Shown here: positions 1 through 11,761 of the stretch, piece after piece | Layout of the letters: each line of letters begins with the position of its first letter | Numbering within the stretch: position 1 is the stretch's first letter | NCBI GenBank assembly: GCA_027422505.1 | Contig: JAPQWV010000050.1 | Coordinates: forward strand, 3,472,001 to 3,536,000 | Source: Craterostigma plantagineum | Taxonomy: Eukaryota > Streptophyta > Magnoliopsida > Lamiales > Linderniaceae | Length of the DNA: 64,000 bases | Reading direction: 5' to 3' | Program-made: the position numbers and the translations under genes | Notes under the pieces: model-generated | Databases searched by the model: none | The model's input: the letters and a program-made list of their open reading frames with translations, nothing else | What the model was told of the DNA's origin: nothing

Positions 1-604
1 CTGTGGACGATGCCTACTGTTTAGCGAAACTGCTGTAGTTTTTAACTCTATGCTTTCAATAAATTAAGAATGGGAGATATATGTGCTTTCATGTTCAATT
101 TTATTTCAAAATTGTTTTTTATGAGTTATAGCCTCATGGAACACTGTCTAAGCCTTCTCGGTCAGAATGAATTATGAGACGATCTAAACTTCCAGCAATA
201 TAAACCTTTATTACCTCAATTCCACACAATTATAATAGTTGGGAAATTCAAACAAAATCGAATCTTTAATGTTTATTTGGAGATATTGACCTCTTTAGCT
301 TGACTATATAAATTAACATGTATAGATAGCATCAATGTGTGTGCAAATATATCTAATTATTTATATTTTTAACATCTCATATTATTAATTAAGTTATTTT
401 GGAAGTATAATTTTAAATTAAGGATAAACTTGTAATAACTAAAATATTAAAGGTAACATAAATTAAGGGTAAAATGATAATTAAGCAATTAAGAGTAAAA
501 TTATAATTCAAAATGAAAGACCAATTTTCCAATTTTTACTCACTATAAGATCCTTATTGTTATGAATATTAAGGGATGATATTAAGATGTGAATATGTTT
601 GGAT
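1..604. other. AT-rich stretch, no gene seen
   Basis: I see no coding potential, RNA gene or terminal repeats here. The composition is AT-rich. It is the left flank of the gag-only retroelement arm that begins near 605. Confidence 0.5.
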
Positions 605-726
605 TGTTGTTGAATTATTGAAATTTGGTATGTATTATATTGAATGTTGTAAAAATTAGATGAGTATTAATTCATAAGATGAGGTGTATAATTGTAATAA
701 ATGTTGTAAATTTTAGGTGTAATAGT
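605..726 (+). repeat. Outer piece of the left arm of a gag-only LTR element
   Basis: This stretch matches the reverse complement of about 21655-21797, with shared blocks such as GAATTATTGAAATTTGG and AAATTAGATGAGTATTAATT. It is the start of an LTR whose continuation lies 18.5 kb away at 19229, because a solo LTR (727-19228) was inserted at ATAGT. The likely LTR start is the TG at 605. The exact outer end is uncertain. Confidence 0.7.
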
Positions 727-1630
727 TGTGGCGCCCCCGCCTTCTACTACTTATTTTATTCCTAATTCGCATGACTATCTAAGTACTGATAGTTAAGTTA
801 TCCGAAAAATGCGTATAAATTTTTTCTTTTATATAAACGAAATCATTATGTACATCAAAATACCGTCCCAACACTATTTACATAGGGCGGGTACATAGAC
901 GCAACAAAAGAAAACTCTAGCGCCCGCCACACAGGTCGCATCCATGTACACACCACCACCCTCAAAAGTCTCTGGAGGCTTCAAAAGTTGGCCTTGCCAT
1001 CAAAAAATCATGTACCGTGATCGTGCGAACCAACAACATATAATAAAAACATGGGATGAGCTATAAAGTTCAGTAAGTGGAAATTATGCATGACGTGCAC
1101 GTGTCGTAATTCGCAAAGGCATCCGCGCCAGTGCTTTCTAATTCTCGTATCTCATTCCCTTTTTCACTCCAGTTCATGGCCCTCAGCTAACTTGCTACGC
1201 GCACCATCCTGAGCTCAATTCCAATCTTATATATAAATAGAAATGTAGGTTTCATTAGAAGGGGACACGTGTCCTATTTTATTTAGTAGAAAAATAATTT
1301 ACTTTAAAACATATTTACCCATGTGGATTAGCTAACTTAAACAAAACTCACCTAATTTAAGAAAGAAAAAAATAATAAAAAGAATGCAATTTAACCCACT
1401 AACCCACGATTGCTTCTATTCATCTTTGCAACTATACTAAAAGGCCACAAATGACACAGGAGATCGAACGTTTGTTTATTGTGTTTGAGCCACAATTAAT
1501 AGCAAAACTGTGATCACGTATAGGCTATAAGTTTTTCTTGTGAAAGATTTGTATGTTGTGTTGAATATACGAGTTTCAGAAATCAATAGGTTGGCGATTG
1601 CTTATACGTTTCCCCTCTACAATAGTTGTT

Positions 1631-3025
1631 TGATAAGCTATTATTTTACGTATTTTATACACCCATAAACTTGCTTCACAATCGTTATTATATGTCCTAA
1701 TGACCTTGAATATTTTTCATATACTTTAGTTGGTGAATATTGGACCCGAAGGAAGACAAAGAGGACAAACATACTTAAAGACACATGCTTATAATTGGAG
1801 TAGTTGTGATAAATAAAAAAAATCCAAGTTGGCAACTAAATGAAGCAATCACGATCAAAAGAAGACTTGAGAACGAGAACAACAATCTTCCAAACAATGT
1901 CACAATCTCACATCAAAGCACACTGCTCAATGAAGGAAAAAAAGAGAAAATACAAGACACGATCTATCTTATGACTGCGGAGATATTGATTGGGCTGCTC
2001 AAGAAGATTTGGAGATTACGCGTGATAAAGCCAGCTCCATGTCTACACCCTGAAAAGAGAAGAACTAGCTCACGGTTATCATCTATAAATAGAGAGAGCC
2101 ATGAAGCACAGCAGAAGAGAATTCGAATTATTTGCTTCAATATGTGTTACTTTGAAACTATGGTTCCGTCTTAATTTCGTCTATGTCTTTGTGCTATTTT
2201 AATTAATCTTGTATTTTGTTGGGTTTTCGGTTTAAAAAACAGTATTTTACTTGTTAAGCTTCAAGATCCATCATCACCATTAGCTTGTGGTTATTTTATG
2301 GTATTTGAATTGTGTGTTGCCGAGAGTGAGAAATCAGAGACAGAAATTGAGTGGAGAAACCGATATATACACAAACACTTACATACCTGAGAGGGTTCCA
2401 TAGAGGTCAATTAAGCGATAGAGAGCTAAGAGAGATTGAGCTGAGAAATGAGTGATGAGAGCAGAGATCGACCGACAATGAGTGATAGATGATAGTGTGA
2501 GAGAAATAGAAATTGAGGATAGAGCATAGACGAGTGGTTTGCCCTTTTCATTTCAAGTACTTTTATTTCCTTTTAGTTGTTGTACTTTTACATATTAAAA
2601 GTTATCTATAAATTATAACTTATTTATGATCAAAGAGTTTTAAGCTCATTAACGAGGATAGCTAAATTCTGATATCTGTGATTCTCGGGCAATAACGCAA
2701 CAGTCTGATGTGCCTTTTTGAGGAAGAAAGCAAGTCGCAGTTCACATGGTTGTGAGTTTAATTTTGTCTATTTCGATATATCATCGTTAAAATTAATTAC
2801 TTTTAGCAGTGTTTTCGTTAATATGTTTAGCGACTATTATTTTATCATTTTTCGTTTCAATATTTTTTCTCGTTCACTATTGCGCTAAAACTTACCCCAA
2901 ACCCCCCTTAATATAATTATTATTATTACTATTATTACTATTATTATTATCATTATTATTATCCTTATTATTATTATTACTATTACTATTATTATTATTA
3001 CTATCCTTATTATTATTATATTACG

Positions 3026-3059
<34 letters not shown>

Positions 3060-3188
3060 CGACTACTACTACTATTAATCGAGCTTGAAATTAGAAGTAA
3101 ATAAACCATTTTCCCTGTGGAGACGATCCTTACTTACGCTATATTAGTAAGGTTATAAATTTATTTTTGGCCGTTTACGACGCGACCA
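1631..3188 (+). repeat. 5' LTR of the gypsy element
   Basis: It begins TGATAAGC and ends GCGACCA, and is repeated at 7537-9094. A long run of ATT/ATC/ACT triplets sits at about 2911-3075. Short open frames inside the LTR occur identically in both copies and look incidental. Confidence 0.95.
2911..3075. repeat. (ATT)n-type microsatellite inside the 5' LTR
   Basis: An imperfect trinucleotide tract of ATT with interspersed ATC, ACT and CCT units. The same tract is at about 8817-8981 in the 3' LTR with no length change that I can see, which supports a very recent insertion because such tracts normally drift quickly. Confidence 0.85.
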
Positions 3189-3193
3189 AATTT

Positions 3194-3211
3194 TGGCGCC
3201 GTTGCCGGGGA
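3194..3211 (+). other. Primer binding site, tRNA-Asp type
   Basis: TGGCGCCGTTGCCGGGGA lies five bases after the 5' LTR. This is the usual primer site of Athila/Tat-group gypsy elements, complementary to the 3' end of tRNA-Asp. Confidence 0.85.
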
Positions 3212-3268
3212 AGGTGGTGTCTATTGATTTACTTCTATTTTTAAATCGATTTTTTTTTGTTCTAGTTT

Positions 3269-5881
3269 ATGCCCCGATCTTCTCGAACAGGTATATTAAT
3301 ATTCGATCCAGAAATCGAGAGGACCGCGAGGGCGAATCGAAAGGCAAAAAAACTAAAAAATTCGACTGTATCAATTTCTCGCACGGAGTCCGAACAAGAA
3401 TCTTCTGCAAGCGACATGGAGGAAACCGAACAGCAGCTGCCAATCCGTCTTACGTTGAGGGATATGGCTACACCGGATGTTAATCAACGACCGCTTTGCA
3501 TTGAATTTCCTATTCTTCAAACACCGTTCGAATTAAAATCAGGGCTAATTCATTTACTTCCTACCTTTCATGGTAACGCAGGTGAAGATCCGCACAAGCA
3601 CTTGAAGGAGTTTCACATGGTTTGCTCGACCATGAAGCCAAACGGAGTCACGGAAGATCAGATAAGTCTTCGCGCATTTCCATTCTCGCTGGCGGATCAC
3701 GCAAAAGACTGGTTATACTACTTACCATCAGGTTCTATTACTACATGGGCCGAACTTAAAAAGCAGTTCCTTGCAAAATTTTTCCCTGCATCTCGTGCCG
3801 CAAACATTCGTAAGGAAATCTACGGGATTCGACAATGGAACGGAGAAACTTTACACGAATACTGGGAGAGATTCAAGCGGTTGTGCGCAAGCTGTCCATC
3901 TCATCAAATTTCAGAGTTAGCGCTTATTCAATATTTCTACGAAGGATTGCTACCCATGGAGAGAAACATGATTGACGCAGCAAGTGGAGGAGCGCTTGTC
4001 GATAAAACGGCAGACGAAGCACGTCGGCTGATCTCAAGCATGGCTACAAATGCGCAACAATTTGGAACACGTCAAGATGTAGGCCAGCAAAGGATGAACG
4101 AGGTAAGTGTTACTTCATTTGAGCAAAAATTAGATTCGCTAACGTCTCTTGTGGAAAAACTTGTGATTGGAAAAACGAGTCAGGTAAAAGCTTGTGGTAT
4201 ATGTCAATTTGCTGGACATGCAACAGCAAATTGTCCTTCACTTCAGTTTGATCCTAGCGAGCAAGCCAATACAATTGGAGGGTACACAGGACCATCTCAA
4301 AAACGCTATGATCCATACTCGAGTCAATACAATTCCGGGTGGCGTGACCACCCAAATCTGAGCTACGGAAATCGACCGCCAGGTTTCATGCAGCAAGCAC
4401 CAAGACCACCAAATCCTCCTCAACCAACCACACCATCAAAGCCAGGTATGTCTTTGGAAGATATTGTCAAGGATTTAGCAACTAGTACTGCCATTTTTCA
4501 ACAGGAAACTCGATCGAGCATTAACGAAACGCGCTCAAGCGTGCAAAATTTAGAAAGGCAAGTATCACAGTTGGCGACTCAAATGAGTCAAATACAGAAT
4601 GAGAAGGGAAAACTACCAGCTCAAGTCGAAATAAATCCAAAAGCAAATGTGAGTATGATGACTCTTCGAAATGGGAAAGAGATCGGGCAGCCAAGTCATG
4701 ACGAAGCCCACGCGAAACTTTCAAGTGATAACAAAAATAAGGGAAGCGGGAAGAAGGTAAGTAATAATTCGAATATTGATAAACCTTATATTGTTATTCC
4801 TCCACCTTTTCCTGGAAGGTTTGCTAAGGTGAAACAAGAAGAAGAAGAAAAGAGTATAATTGATACCTTCAGCAAAGTCGAGATCAACATTCCATTGTTG
4901 GATGCTATCAAGCAAATCCCACGCTACGCAAAATATTTAAAGGAAATGTGCTCGAACAAAAGGAAACACAAACCTGAAGGAAAAATCATAGTAAGTGAAA
5001 ATGTTTCCTCTGCGCTTCAACGGAAACTTCCCCAGAAATGTAAGGACCCAGGTATGTTTGCTATCTCAGTTACTATAGGGACGAGAAAAATAAATAATGC
5101 CATGTTAGATTTAGGAGCTTCTATCAATGTTATGCCATTATCGTTGTTCAATGAGATGAGTATGGGACCTCTTAAGTGCACTGATATTTGTATTCAATTA
5201 GCAAATAGGTCCATTATTTATCCCGAGGGATTAGTTGAAGATGTTCTAGTAAAATGTGGTGAATTTATTTTTCCCGCCGATTTCTACATTGTTGACATGG
5301 GTGATGAACATGCGCTTGATTCTGCTGTTATTTTATTAGGTCGATCATTCATGAAAACGGCTAAAACTAAGATAGACGTTGATTCAGGAACCCTTACTTT
5401 TGAGTTTGATGGTAAAAAGCTTACTATGAATGTACTTGATGCTATGAAATATCCTGATAAACCAGAATCTATTAGCATGATTAATGCATTTGTTCGAGAT
5501 AATTTTGAGCGTAATTTCACTAACGACACACTCGACTATGTGATTAAGAATAGTAAAACAGAAAAGGATTTGCATTTTGAAGCGGACAAAGATATCAGAA
5601 ATGCGATCATGACATTACACGCACTTTCGGAAGATCACGACCAATCAGCTCTAAAATATTTGTTGTCGAAGGAGTTAAAACCGCACTTAATACGATGGAT
5701 TTTGTTGCTTCAAGAGTTTGATTGGGAGATCAAGGATCGCAAAGGCGTGGACAACTCCTTGGCGGACCGTTTGAGCCGTTTGATTCGTGACGAAAAACCA
5801 CTACCGATTTCTGAAACGTTGCCAGATGAGCAAGTATTTCACCTTCAAGAGGTCAAGCTGAGCTTGTCCACTTATGAATGA
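3269..5881 (+). CDS. Gypsy gag-protease polyprotein fused to an RNase H tail (870 aa)
   Basis: The ORF is open throughout. Residues about 90-235 are a retrotransposon gag domain. A CCHC zinc knuckle (C-x2-C-x4-H-x4-C) is near residue 308. The aspartic protease motif DLGAS is near residue 612. From about residue 775 the protein changes abruptly to the C-terminal end of an RNase H domain (block ending LADRLSRL), followed by the usual end of pol. The whole reverse transcriptase, most of RNase H and the integrase are missing, yet the reading frame is kept across the deletions. It could assemble capsids and process gag but cannot copy or insert itself. The start is the first Met after the PBS; other Mets lie downstream. 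Confidence 0.88.
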   Translation: MPRSSRTGILIFDPEIERTARANRKAKKLKNSTVSISRTESEQESSASDMEETEQQLPIRLTLRDMATPDVNQRPLCIEFPILQTPFELKSGLIHLLPTFHGNAGEDPHKHLKEFHMVCSTMKPNGVTEDQISLRAFPFSLADHAKDWLYYLPSGSITTWAELKKQFLAKFFPASRAANIRKEIYGIRQWNGETLHEYWERFKRLCASCPSHQISELALIQYFYEGLLPMERNMIDAASGGALVDKTADEARRLISSMATNAQQFGTRQDVGQQRMNEVSVTSFEQKLDSLTSLVEKLVIGKTSQVKACGICQFAGHATANCPSLQFDPSEQANTIGGYTGPSQKRYDPYSSQYNSGWRDHPNLSYGNRPPGFMQQAPRPPNPPQPTTPSKPGMSLEDIVKDLATSTAIFQQETRSSINETRSSVQNLERQVSQLATQMSQIQNEKGKLPAQVEINPKANVSMMTLRNGKEIGQPSHDEAHAKLSSDNKNKGSGKKVSNNSNIDKPYIVIPPPFPGRFAKVKQEEEEKSIIDTFSKVEINIPLLDAIKQIPRYAKYLKEMCSNKRKHKPEGKIIVSENVSSALQRKLPQKCKDPGMFAISVTIGTRKINNAMLDLGASINVMPLSLFNEMSMGPLKCTDICIQLANRSIIYPEGLVEDVLVKCGEFIFPADFYIVDMGDEHALDSAVILLGRSFMKTAKTKIDVDSGTLTFEFDGKKLTMNVLDAMKYPDKPESISMINAFVRDNFERNFTNDTLDYVIKNSKTEKDLHFEADKDIRNAIMTLHALSEDHDQSALKYLLSKELKPHLIRWILLLQEFDWEIKDRKGVDNSLADRLSRLIRDEKPLPISETLPDEQVFHLQEVKLSLSTYE

Positions 5882-7522
5882 ACTCGAGGAAAGGAGATTA
5901 CGTCTAGCCAAAGACGTTAAAGAAAAGCGCTCATTGGGAGGCAACCCAATATTATCCTATTTTATTTTGTTATTGCAATATTTCTATTTTATCTATGTTT
6001 TCAATGATGATTAAGCAGGTTTTCTCTTGGCTCGGTATGCTACAAGATCTCACTAGGCTATGGAACAAATATCTTCTCGCTCGGAATTTCTCTACGACTC
6101 CATCATTGTCAGGGAAGTTTTCTTTTCAGTATCATTTTAGCACTTCTTCACATCTACTCTGAAATTTTAAAATGAAAATTAGGGTGGGAATCTTTAGATT
6201 TTAGCTACTATTTTCATTAGAATTCTACATTGAGGACAATGCAGAGTTTAGGTGTGGGGGAGATTTCTCATGTTAGTTGATGAACACATATCCTGTCTCG
6301 AGCAAACCGACGTGCGTTAATTAGAACATGAGATAAACAATTAGGAATAACTATTTGGTATTAGGATGATTATGCTTTTTCTTCAATTGATTTAAGACCG
6401 GATGTGCAAGAGTCGACACAAAGCCTACTTAAATATGTGAGATTTGAGCCTTTAAAAAAAAGAAGAGTATTTATCTTTATACTCAGTTTTTTCTTTACGA
6501 GAGTATCACATATGTTTCGAATATTCTAGAACTTGCTCTATTATACATGTTGATATCATTGGCGGCTTTTTGTGTACAAAAGTGATTAAGGCACTTAGGA
6601 AAAGCCATTGGCCTCACATTGATCCTACCTTCAATATCTTCCACTTAGTGAGCCAACTTGAGCCTTAGCCTTATTTTTCTTGTTGAATTTAAGTCACTAT
6701 ATTTACCCAGATATATCCTTTTGGCTTTCTTTTCAACCCATTGTCGGATTGGGTGAGTTATTAATTGCTTAGATTCCACGATTTCGAGATTGCTAATACA
6801 CTAATGAGTCCATATATGTGATAATAGGTGTCTTATAGTTATAGCAAAAAAAAAATATCCGGAAAAAAAAATATATATATATTCGAGAAAAAAAAAAGAG
6901 AATACGAAAAAAAAAAAAAAGAAAAAATATATATACGAAAAAAAAAAAGAGAAAAAAAATCATAAAAAATATATGATGTACTAGTTAGTTTTGTCGATAT
7001 TGGGAAGCTTTGAGTGGTCCTGAAAATGAAATCGTAGAATGTTAGTATGATCAGAGTAATTCTCGAATTAGTCGTACGTCATGGTAAAGTAGTGGGATTT
7101 AGCGATTAAATAATCATTTGGTTCGACAATTTTAACCTACTTTCCCAAAATTATCCTACCTAATCCCTAAGCCCCATTACAACCCAATGAAAGACCTTCT
7201 GATTTGTACACTAAAGTCGATATGTGAATACAATGTGATATGTTAGCAAGCTTATGGTAATATCGTTTCATAGTGTTGACTTGAGCGTATACACATATAT
7301 TCCATAAACATTTTGAGCGCATTGAGAGAATCCATGTGAGAGTTGTTGATTTTTGTGGCGTTCAGGCTTTACTGAGATTGTCGAAAATTGATATGATTGT
7401 CTAGTGCCAAATGTTATGAATAATTGCTATCTCTAGGGAAAATTACTGTATATCGGGGAACTCCTGACTAGAATGTTTGCATCTTCTATCTCGGGCAAAT
7501 GCTTGAGGACAAGCATTGTTTG
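5882..7522 (+). other. Noncoding 3' internal region of the gypsy element
   Basis: It starts with a block containing GGGAGGCAACCCA that typically follows pol in this group. No long ORF is seen. It has a strongly A-rich stretch with A/T runs at about 6845-6970. A second polypurine-tract-like motif lies at 6249-6262, preceded by TTGAGGACAA as at the true PPT. Confidence 0.7.
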
Positions 7523-7536
7523 AGTGTGGGGGAATT
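7523..7536 (+). other. Polypurine tract
   Basis: AGTGTGGGGGAATT lies directly before the 3' LTR start TGATAAGC. This is the expected plus-strand primer of the gypsy element. Confidence 0.85.
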
Positions 7537-8931
7537 TGATAAGCTATTATTTTACGTATTTTATACACCCATAAACTTGCTTCACAATCGTTATTATATG
7601 TCCTAATGACCTTGAATATTTTTCATATACTTTAGTTGGTGAATATTGGACCCGAAGGAAGACAAAGAGGACAAACATACTTAAAGACACATGCTTATAA
7701 TTGGAGTAGTTGTGATAAATAAAAAAAATCCAAGTTGGCAACTAAATGAAGCAATCACGATCAAAAGAAGACTTGAGAACGAGAACAACAATCTTCCAAA
7801 CAATGTCACAATCTCACATCAAAGCACACTGCTCAATGAAGGAAAAAAAGAGAAAATACAAGACACGATCTATCTTATGACTGCGGAGATATTGATTGGG
7901 CTGCTCAAGAAGATTTGGAGATTACGCGTGATAAAGCCAGCTCCATGTCTACACCCTGAAAAGAGAAGAACTAGCTCACGGTTATCATCTATAAATAGAG
8001 AGAGCCATGAAGCACAGCAGAAGAGAATTCGAATTATTTTGCTTCAATATGTGTTACTTTGAAACTATGGTTCCGTCTTAATTTCGTCTATGTCTTTGTG
8101 CTATTTTAATTAATCTTGTATTTTGTTGGGTTTTCGGTTTAAAAACAGTATTTTACTTGTTAAGCTTCAAGATCCATCATCACCATTAGCTTGTGGTTAT
8201 TTTATGGTATTTGAATTGTGTGTTGCCGAGAGTGAGAAATCAGAGACAGAAATTGAGTGGAGAAACCGATATATACACAAACACTTACATACCTGAGAGG
8301 GTTCCATAGAGGTCAATTAAGCGATAGAGAGCTAAGAGAGATTGAGCTGAGAAATGAGTGATGAGAGCAGAGATCGACCGACAATGAGTGATAGATGATA
8401 GTGTGAGAGAAATAGAAATTGAGGATAGAGCATAGACGAGTGGTTTGCCCTTTTCATTTCAAGTACTTTTATTTCCTTTTAGTTGTTGTACTTTTACATA
8501 TTAAAAGTTATCTATAAATTATAACTTATTTATGATCAAAGAGTTTTAAGCTCATTAACGAGGATAGCTAAATTCTGATATCTGTGATTCTCGGGCAATA
8601 ACGCAACAGTCTGATGTGCCTTTTTGAGGAAGAAAGCAAGTCGCAGTTCACATGGTTGTGAGTTTAATTTTGTCTATTTCGATATATCATCGTTAAAATT
8701 AATTACTTTTAGCAGTGTTTTCGTTAATATGTTTAGCGACTATTATTTTATCATTTTTCGTTTCAATATTTTTTCTCGTTCACTATTGCGCTAAAACTTA
8801 CCCCAAACCCCCCTTAATATAATTATTATTATTACTATTATTACTATTATTATTATCATTATTATTATCCTTATTATTATTATTACTATTACTATTATTA
8901 TTATTACTATCCTTATTATTATTATATTACG

Positions 8932-8965
<34 letters not shown>

Positions 8966-9094
8966 CGACTACTACTACTATTAATCGAGCTTGAAATTAG
9001 AAGTAAATAAACCATTTTCCCTGTGGAGACGATCCTTACTTACGCTATATTAGTAAGGTTATAAATTTATTTTTGGCCGTTTACGACGCGACCA
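7537..9094 (+). repeat. 3' LTR of the gypsy element
   Basis: Same length as the 5' LTR, differing by two single-base indels that I can see (one T gained, one A lost). It is followed by the target duplication TTGTT. Confidence 0.95.
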
Positions 9095-9439
9095 TTGTTA
9101 TTAAGCCTGGATGCTGAACTATATAATCAGGTGGTGTAAACAAGTTATTTATGATAGTTTATGATAGTTTATTGCCTCATACGTACCTTAAAAAATGCTC
9201 ATACGTTTCCCCTCATACTTTAGCTGTTTTTTATACCAATGAAACTAAATGGTGGCTTTTTTATACGATTCAGATTCTGGCTATATCGAGAGTTGAAGTA
9301 AAGAATTTTCGATGGTTAGTACAACAATTAGATAGTTTATTACATATTTTGGCATGTTAATGATCACATATTAATTTTCGTTCTGCTACGTATGTTTTTA
9401 ATATGAAGATCGCTTTAGGTGCGTATCTAAACACAACAA

Positions 9440-10140
9440 GATTTAGCAGTGTTTGTTGACCCAAACATTGACGAGGCCTAAAAGATCCGTTTATGGTATG
9501 CTATTTTCTTATAATTTTGTTAATCGTTCCTATTTATTCCCTTTGCATGTCATTTAACTAAATCATCATTGTTTGTCAGGTATGCTTGTGATAATATTAC
9601 ACGAAACCATATTTTATTGAGTCAAAGACGGGGAAACAGTCTACATCAACTACACAGCTTGCTTGATGTTAATCCAATCAACTTAACTGATTAACGTGTC
9701 GCTGAGAACGTAATATTTCCTTACCTTTTCCGCAAATAAATTATTCGTTATATCATGTTAATGATATAATACATTATTTTTATGCAGATTCGGTACTTTC
9801 GCGTATGCGCATGTATAGCTCACATAGAATTGGAGACAATTTGGTACGAATCGTGTCCGCTCTGTAAGGTAAACAAGGTCACGTATGTTTATTGCATAAC
9901 TTGCAATAGGTTGGTTACACACAGTAGCAATTATATGATTAAATTAAAATTATATTGTCTGAATTCTTATTCTTAAATTATTGTCTGATCTACATATATA
10001 GATTAAAGATAACAATTAGTGACAAATCTGATTCCGACCAGTTGTCATGCTGGAATGATTATGCGAAGGTCATATTAGGCATATCAGCATCGGAATTAGA
10101 GCAGATTTACCTTGAATTATAAATGTTGTCACGATTCAAT
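9440..10140 (+). pseudogene. RPA1-like exon remnants carried by the Helitron
   Basis: Three pieces resemble the large subunit of replication protein A. Near 9450 a frame reads VDPNIDEA and is followed by a stop. At 9782-9930 a frame holds WYESCPLC and, later, YCITC, a C4 zinc-ribbon pattern like that of the RPA1 C-terminal domain. Near 10040-10120 a frame reads CWNDYAKVILGISASELEQIY, an OB-fold-like stretch. Plant Helitrons often carry RPA-like genes. Stops and missing exon links suggest it is not functional. Confidence 0.6.
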
Positions 10141-10532
10141 TTTTTCACTGGTCTTAAATTATTAGTTTCGACAATATTATAGGATGGAGATGATGGACCA
10201 TTCTTACTAGAAGATTACGTGAATAATTGTCTGATGTCGAAATTTGTGTTTATTCTGAGGGCGCCGAAATCAAGCGATGATGAAGTAAAGGTTTCACATG
10301 TTTTTTGAATCGATTGGGAGGAGGAGTATAATTATATATTCTTCAAGCGAAGAGTACGATGTCATTAGGTACTTTTTGTTATTTTTCTCGTTAGATATAA
10401 CATTGATTTATATATTACGTTTCTAAAGCAGTTTACGATTTTATAGTTTATAATCGACATGTATTATAATATTCCATTTTTTTAAACATAATTAAATTAT
10501 AATAGTACATTAAATTATCTGTGATATTAAGA

Positions 10533-10560
10533 CCCGTGCATTGCACAGGCAAAAAACTAG
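10533..10560 (+). other. Helitron 3' terminal hairpin and CTAG end
   Basis: CCGTGC and GCACAGG can pair with one bulged base around a short loop. An A-rich spacer and CTAG follow. This is the standard Helitron 3' signal. Confidence 0.8.
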
Positions 10561-11761
10561 TAAGGATAAAATACAATAGTGGGCTACTCGAGCTGGACCT
10601 ACACTAGGGTTTTCCCCTAGGCAGTCGTTCACTGGTTGCCAAGTTATCTAGCGGTCGCCTTCCTGGTCACCAGCTGTGCCCACACTAGTTAACTGGGTTG
10701 CTATTTACCGGGCATTCAAGCCAGGTCGCTTCTTCCCGCTACAATAAAAATTCAAATACATATATTCGACGGCTTACATCCGTCATGGTGCTTTGTAGAA
10801 TTAGCCTGACTCAACTTCGAGTCGACATCAAATGCCCATATCGGCAAGTATTCGTCGCACACAGGCGATCATACGCTGTGCACGCTCACATCTCATGACT
10901 CTTGTGTAACTCGTGCATGCATACGGAAATGTATACGTGAATAGTACAAAATACTCATCATATTATTTCACGTATTAGGTAATTCACATAATTGAACAGA
11001 AGCAGATAATCACATAAAATTTGTACACATAATTTATTTTATGTGTTGTAATGAAAATTCCCAATTACCTGTCGTCCGTAGATTATTAGCTATTGATTCG
11101 GTGAAATTCCTAAATTTGGACCTGAAACATAAAATTATAATGTCAGTATACTATTGAATTCAAGTCTTACTCACGAATTATATGAATAATTAACATTTAC
11201 GACTTTGTGAACTCTAGAAACTCGAATTCGTGAAATACACCAATTCGCGGAGTTCGCCTAACTCGTGAGGCTTGATTTCGCCAAGTCTGGATTCGCCAAA
11301 CTCACCTAATGCATCATACTACTATTCTATTCCTATACTTTGTGAAGTCGATCCTACGAATTCGTGAAACTTATATATTATAATATTATTTTATCCCCTA
11401 AGCCACGTGAACTTCTTATGGTAAAATTCGTCTGTGAGGTCCAATCATTTTAATTCACCAAGATATTAACAATTCATACGTTTACTTTGGGAACTTTTAT
11501 TTCTCTTATCCACTTTGCGAATTATCTCTTGCACTACTTCACGAATTGATCTAATTTGTGGCTGCTCGGATTCGCAAAGTGGTGCCCTCCTGGCCTTCGA
11601 AGTTTTGTTTTACATTTTTATAATTCGCTAACCATCAGGGTCCGTGAAGTTCACATCACGATCTCAAAACCCTTTCAACATTTAAGATTCTTCGATTGAA
11701 ATTCTATTCCTCTTTAAGAACAGTTTAAAGGTCATAAGAACATAAAACTTCAAATATTTTA

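Larger units (their letters stand above)
1631..9094 (+). mobile_element. Young Ty3/gypsy (Athila/Tat-like) element with deleted pol
   Basis: The order is LTR (1631-3188), PBS, gag-protease ORF (3269-5881), long noncoding 3' part, PPT, LTR (7537-9094). Both LTRs are 1558 bp and I see only two single-base indels between them. The target duplication is TTGTT (1626-1630 and 9095-9099). The insertion is therefore recent. The ORF runs from protease straight into the tail of RNase H, and no reverse transcriptase or integrase is left. It could move only with enzymes from a relative. Assignment to Athila/Tat rests on the tRNA-Asp type PBS, the protease motif and the 3' noncoding layout. Confidence 0.93.
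1225..10560 (+). mobile_element. Helitron (about 1.9 kb without its nested gypsy element)
   Basis: The left end reads TCTTATATATAAATAG (1225). The right end has a GC-rich hairpin (10533-10549) followed by CTAG (10557-10560). The element sits between A (1224) and T (10561), as expected for Helitrons. The related LTR copy near 41.77 kb acts as an empty site: its sequence runs uninterrupted where this copy is split. The internal sequence carries RPA1-like exon remnants but no Rep/helicase ORF, so it is non-autonomous or decayed. The gypsy element at 1631-9094 is inserted in it. Confidence 0.85.

Noticed and set aside
1785..2174. 129-aa frame in the gypsy LTR
   Set aside because: No known domain, and one base difference in the other LTR changes its C-terminus.
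2885..3109. Ile/Asn-rich open frame in the LTR
   Set aside because: It is a trinucleotide microsatellite read in frame; the identical frame occurs in the other LTR.
1225..10560. An autonomous Helitron
   Set aside because: Without the gypsy element only about 1.9 kb remains and no Rep or helicase motif is seen.
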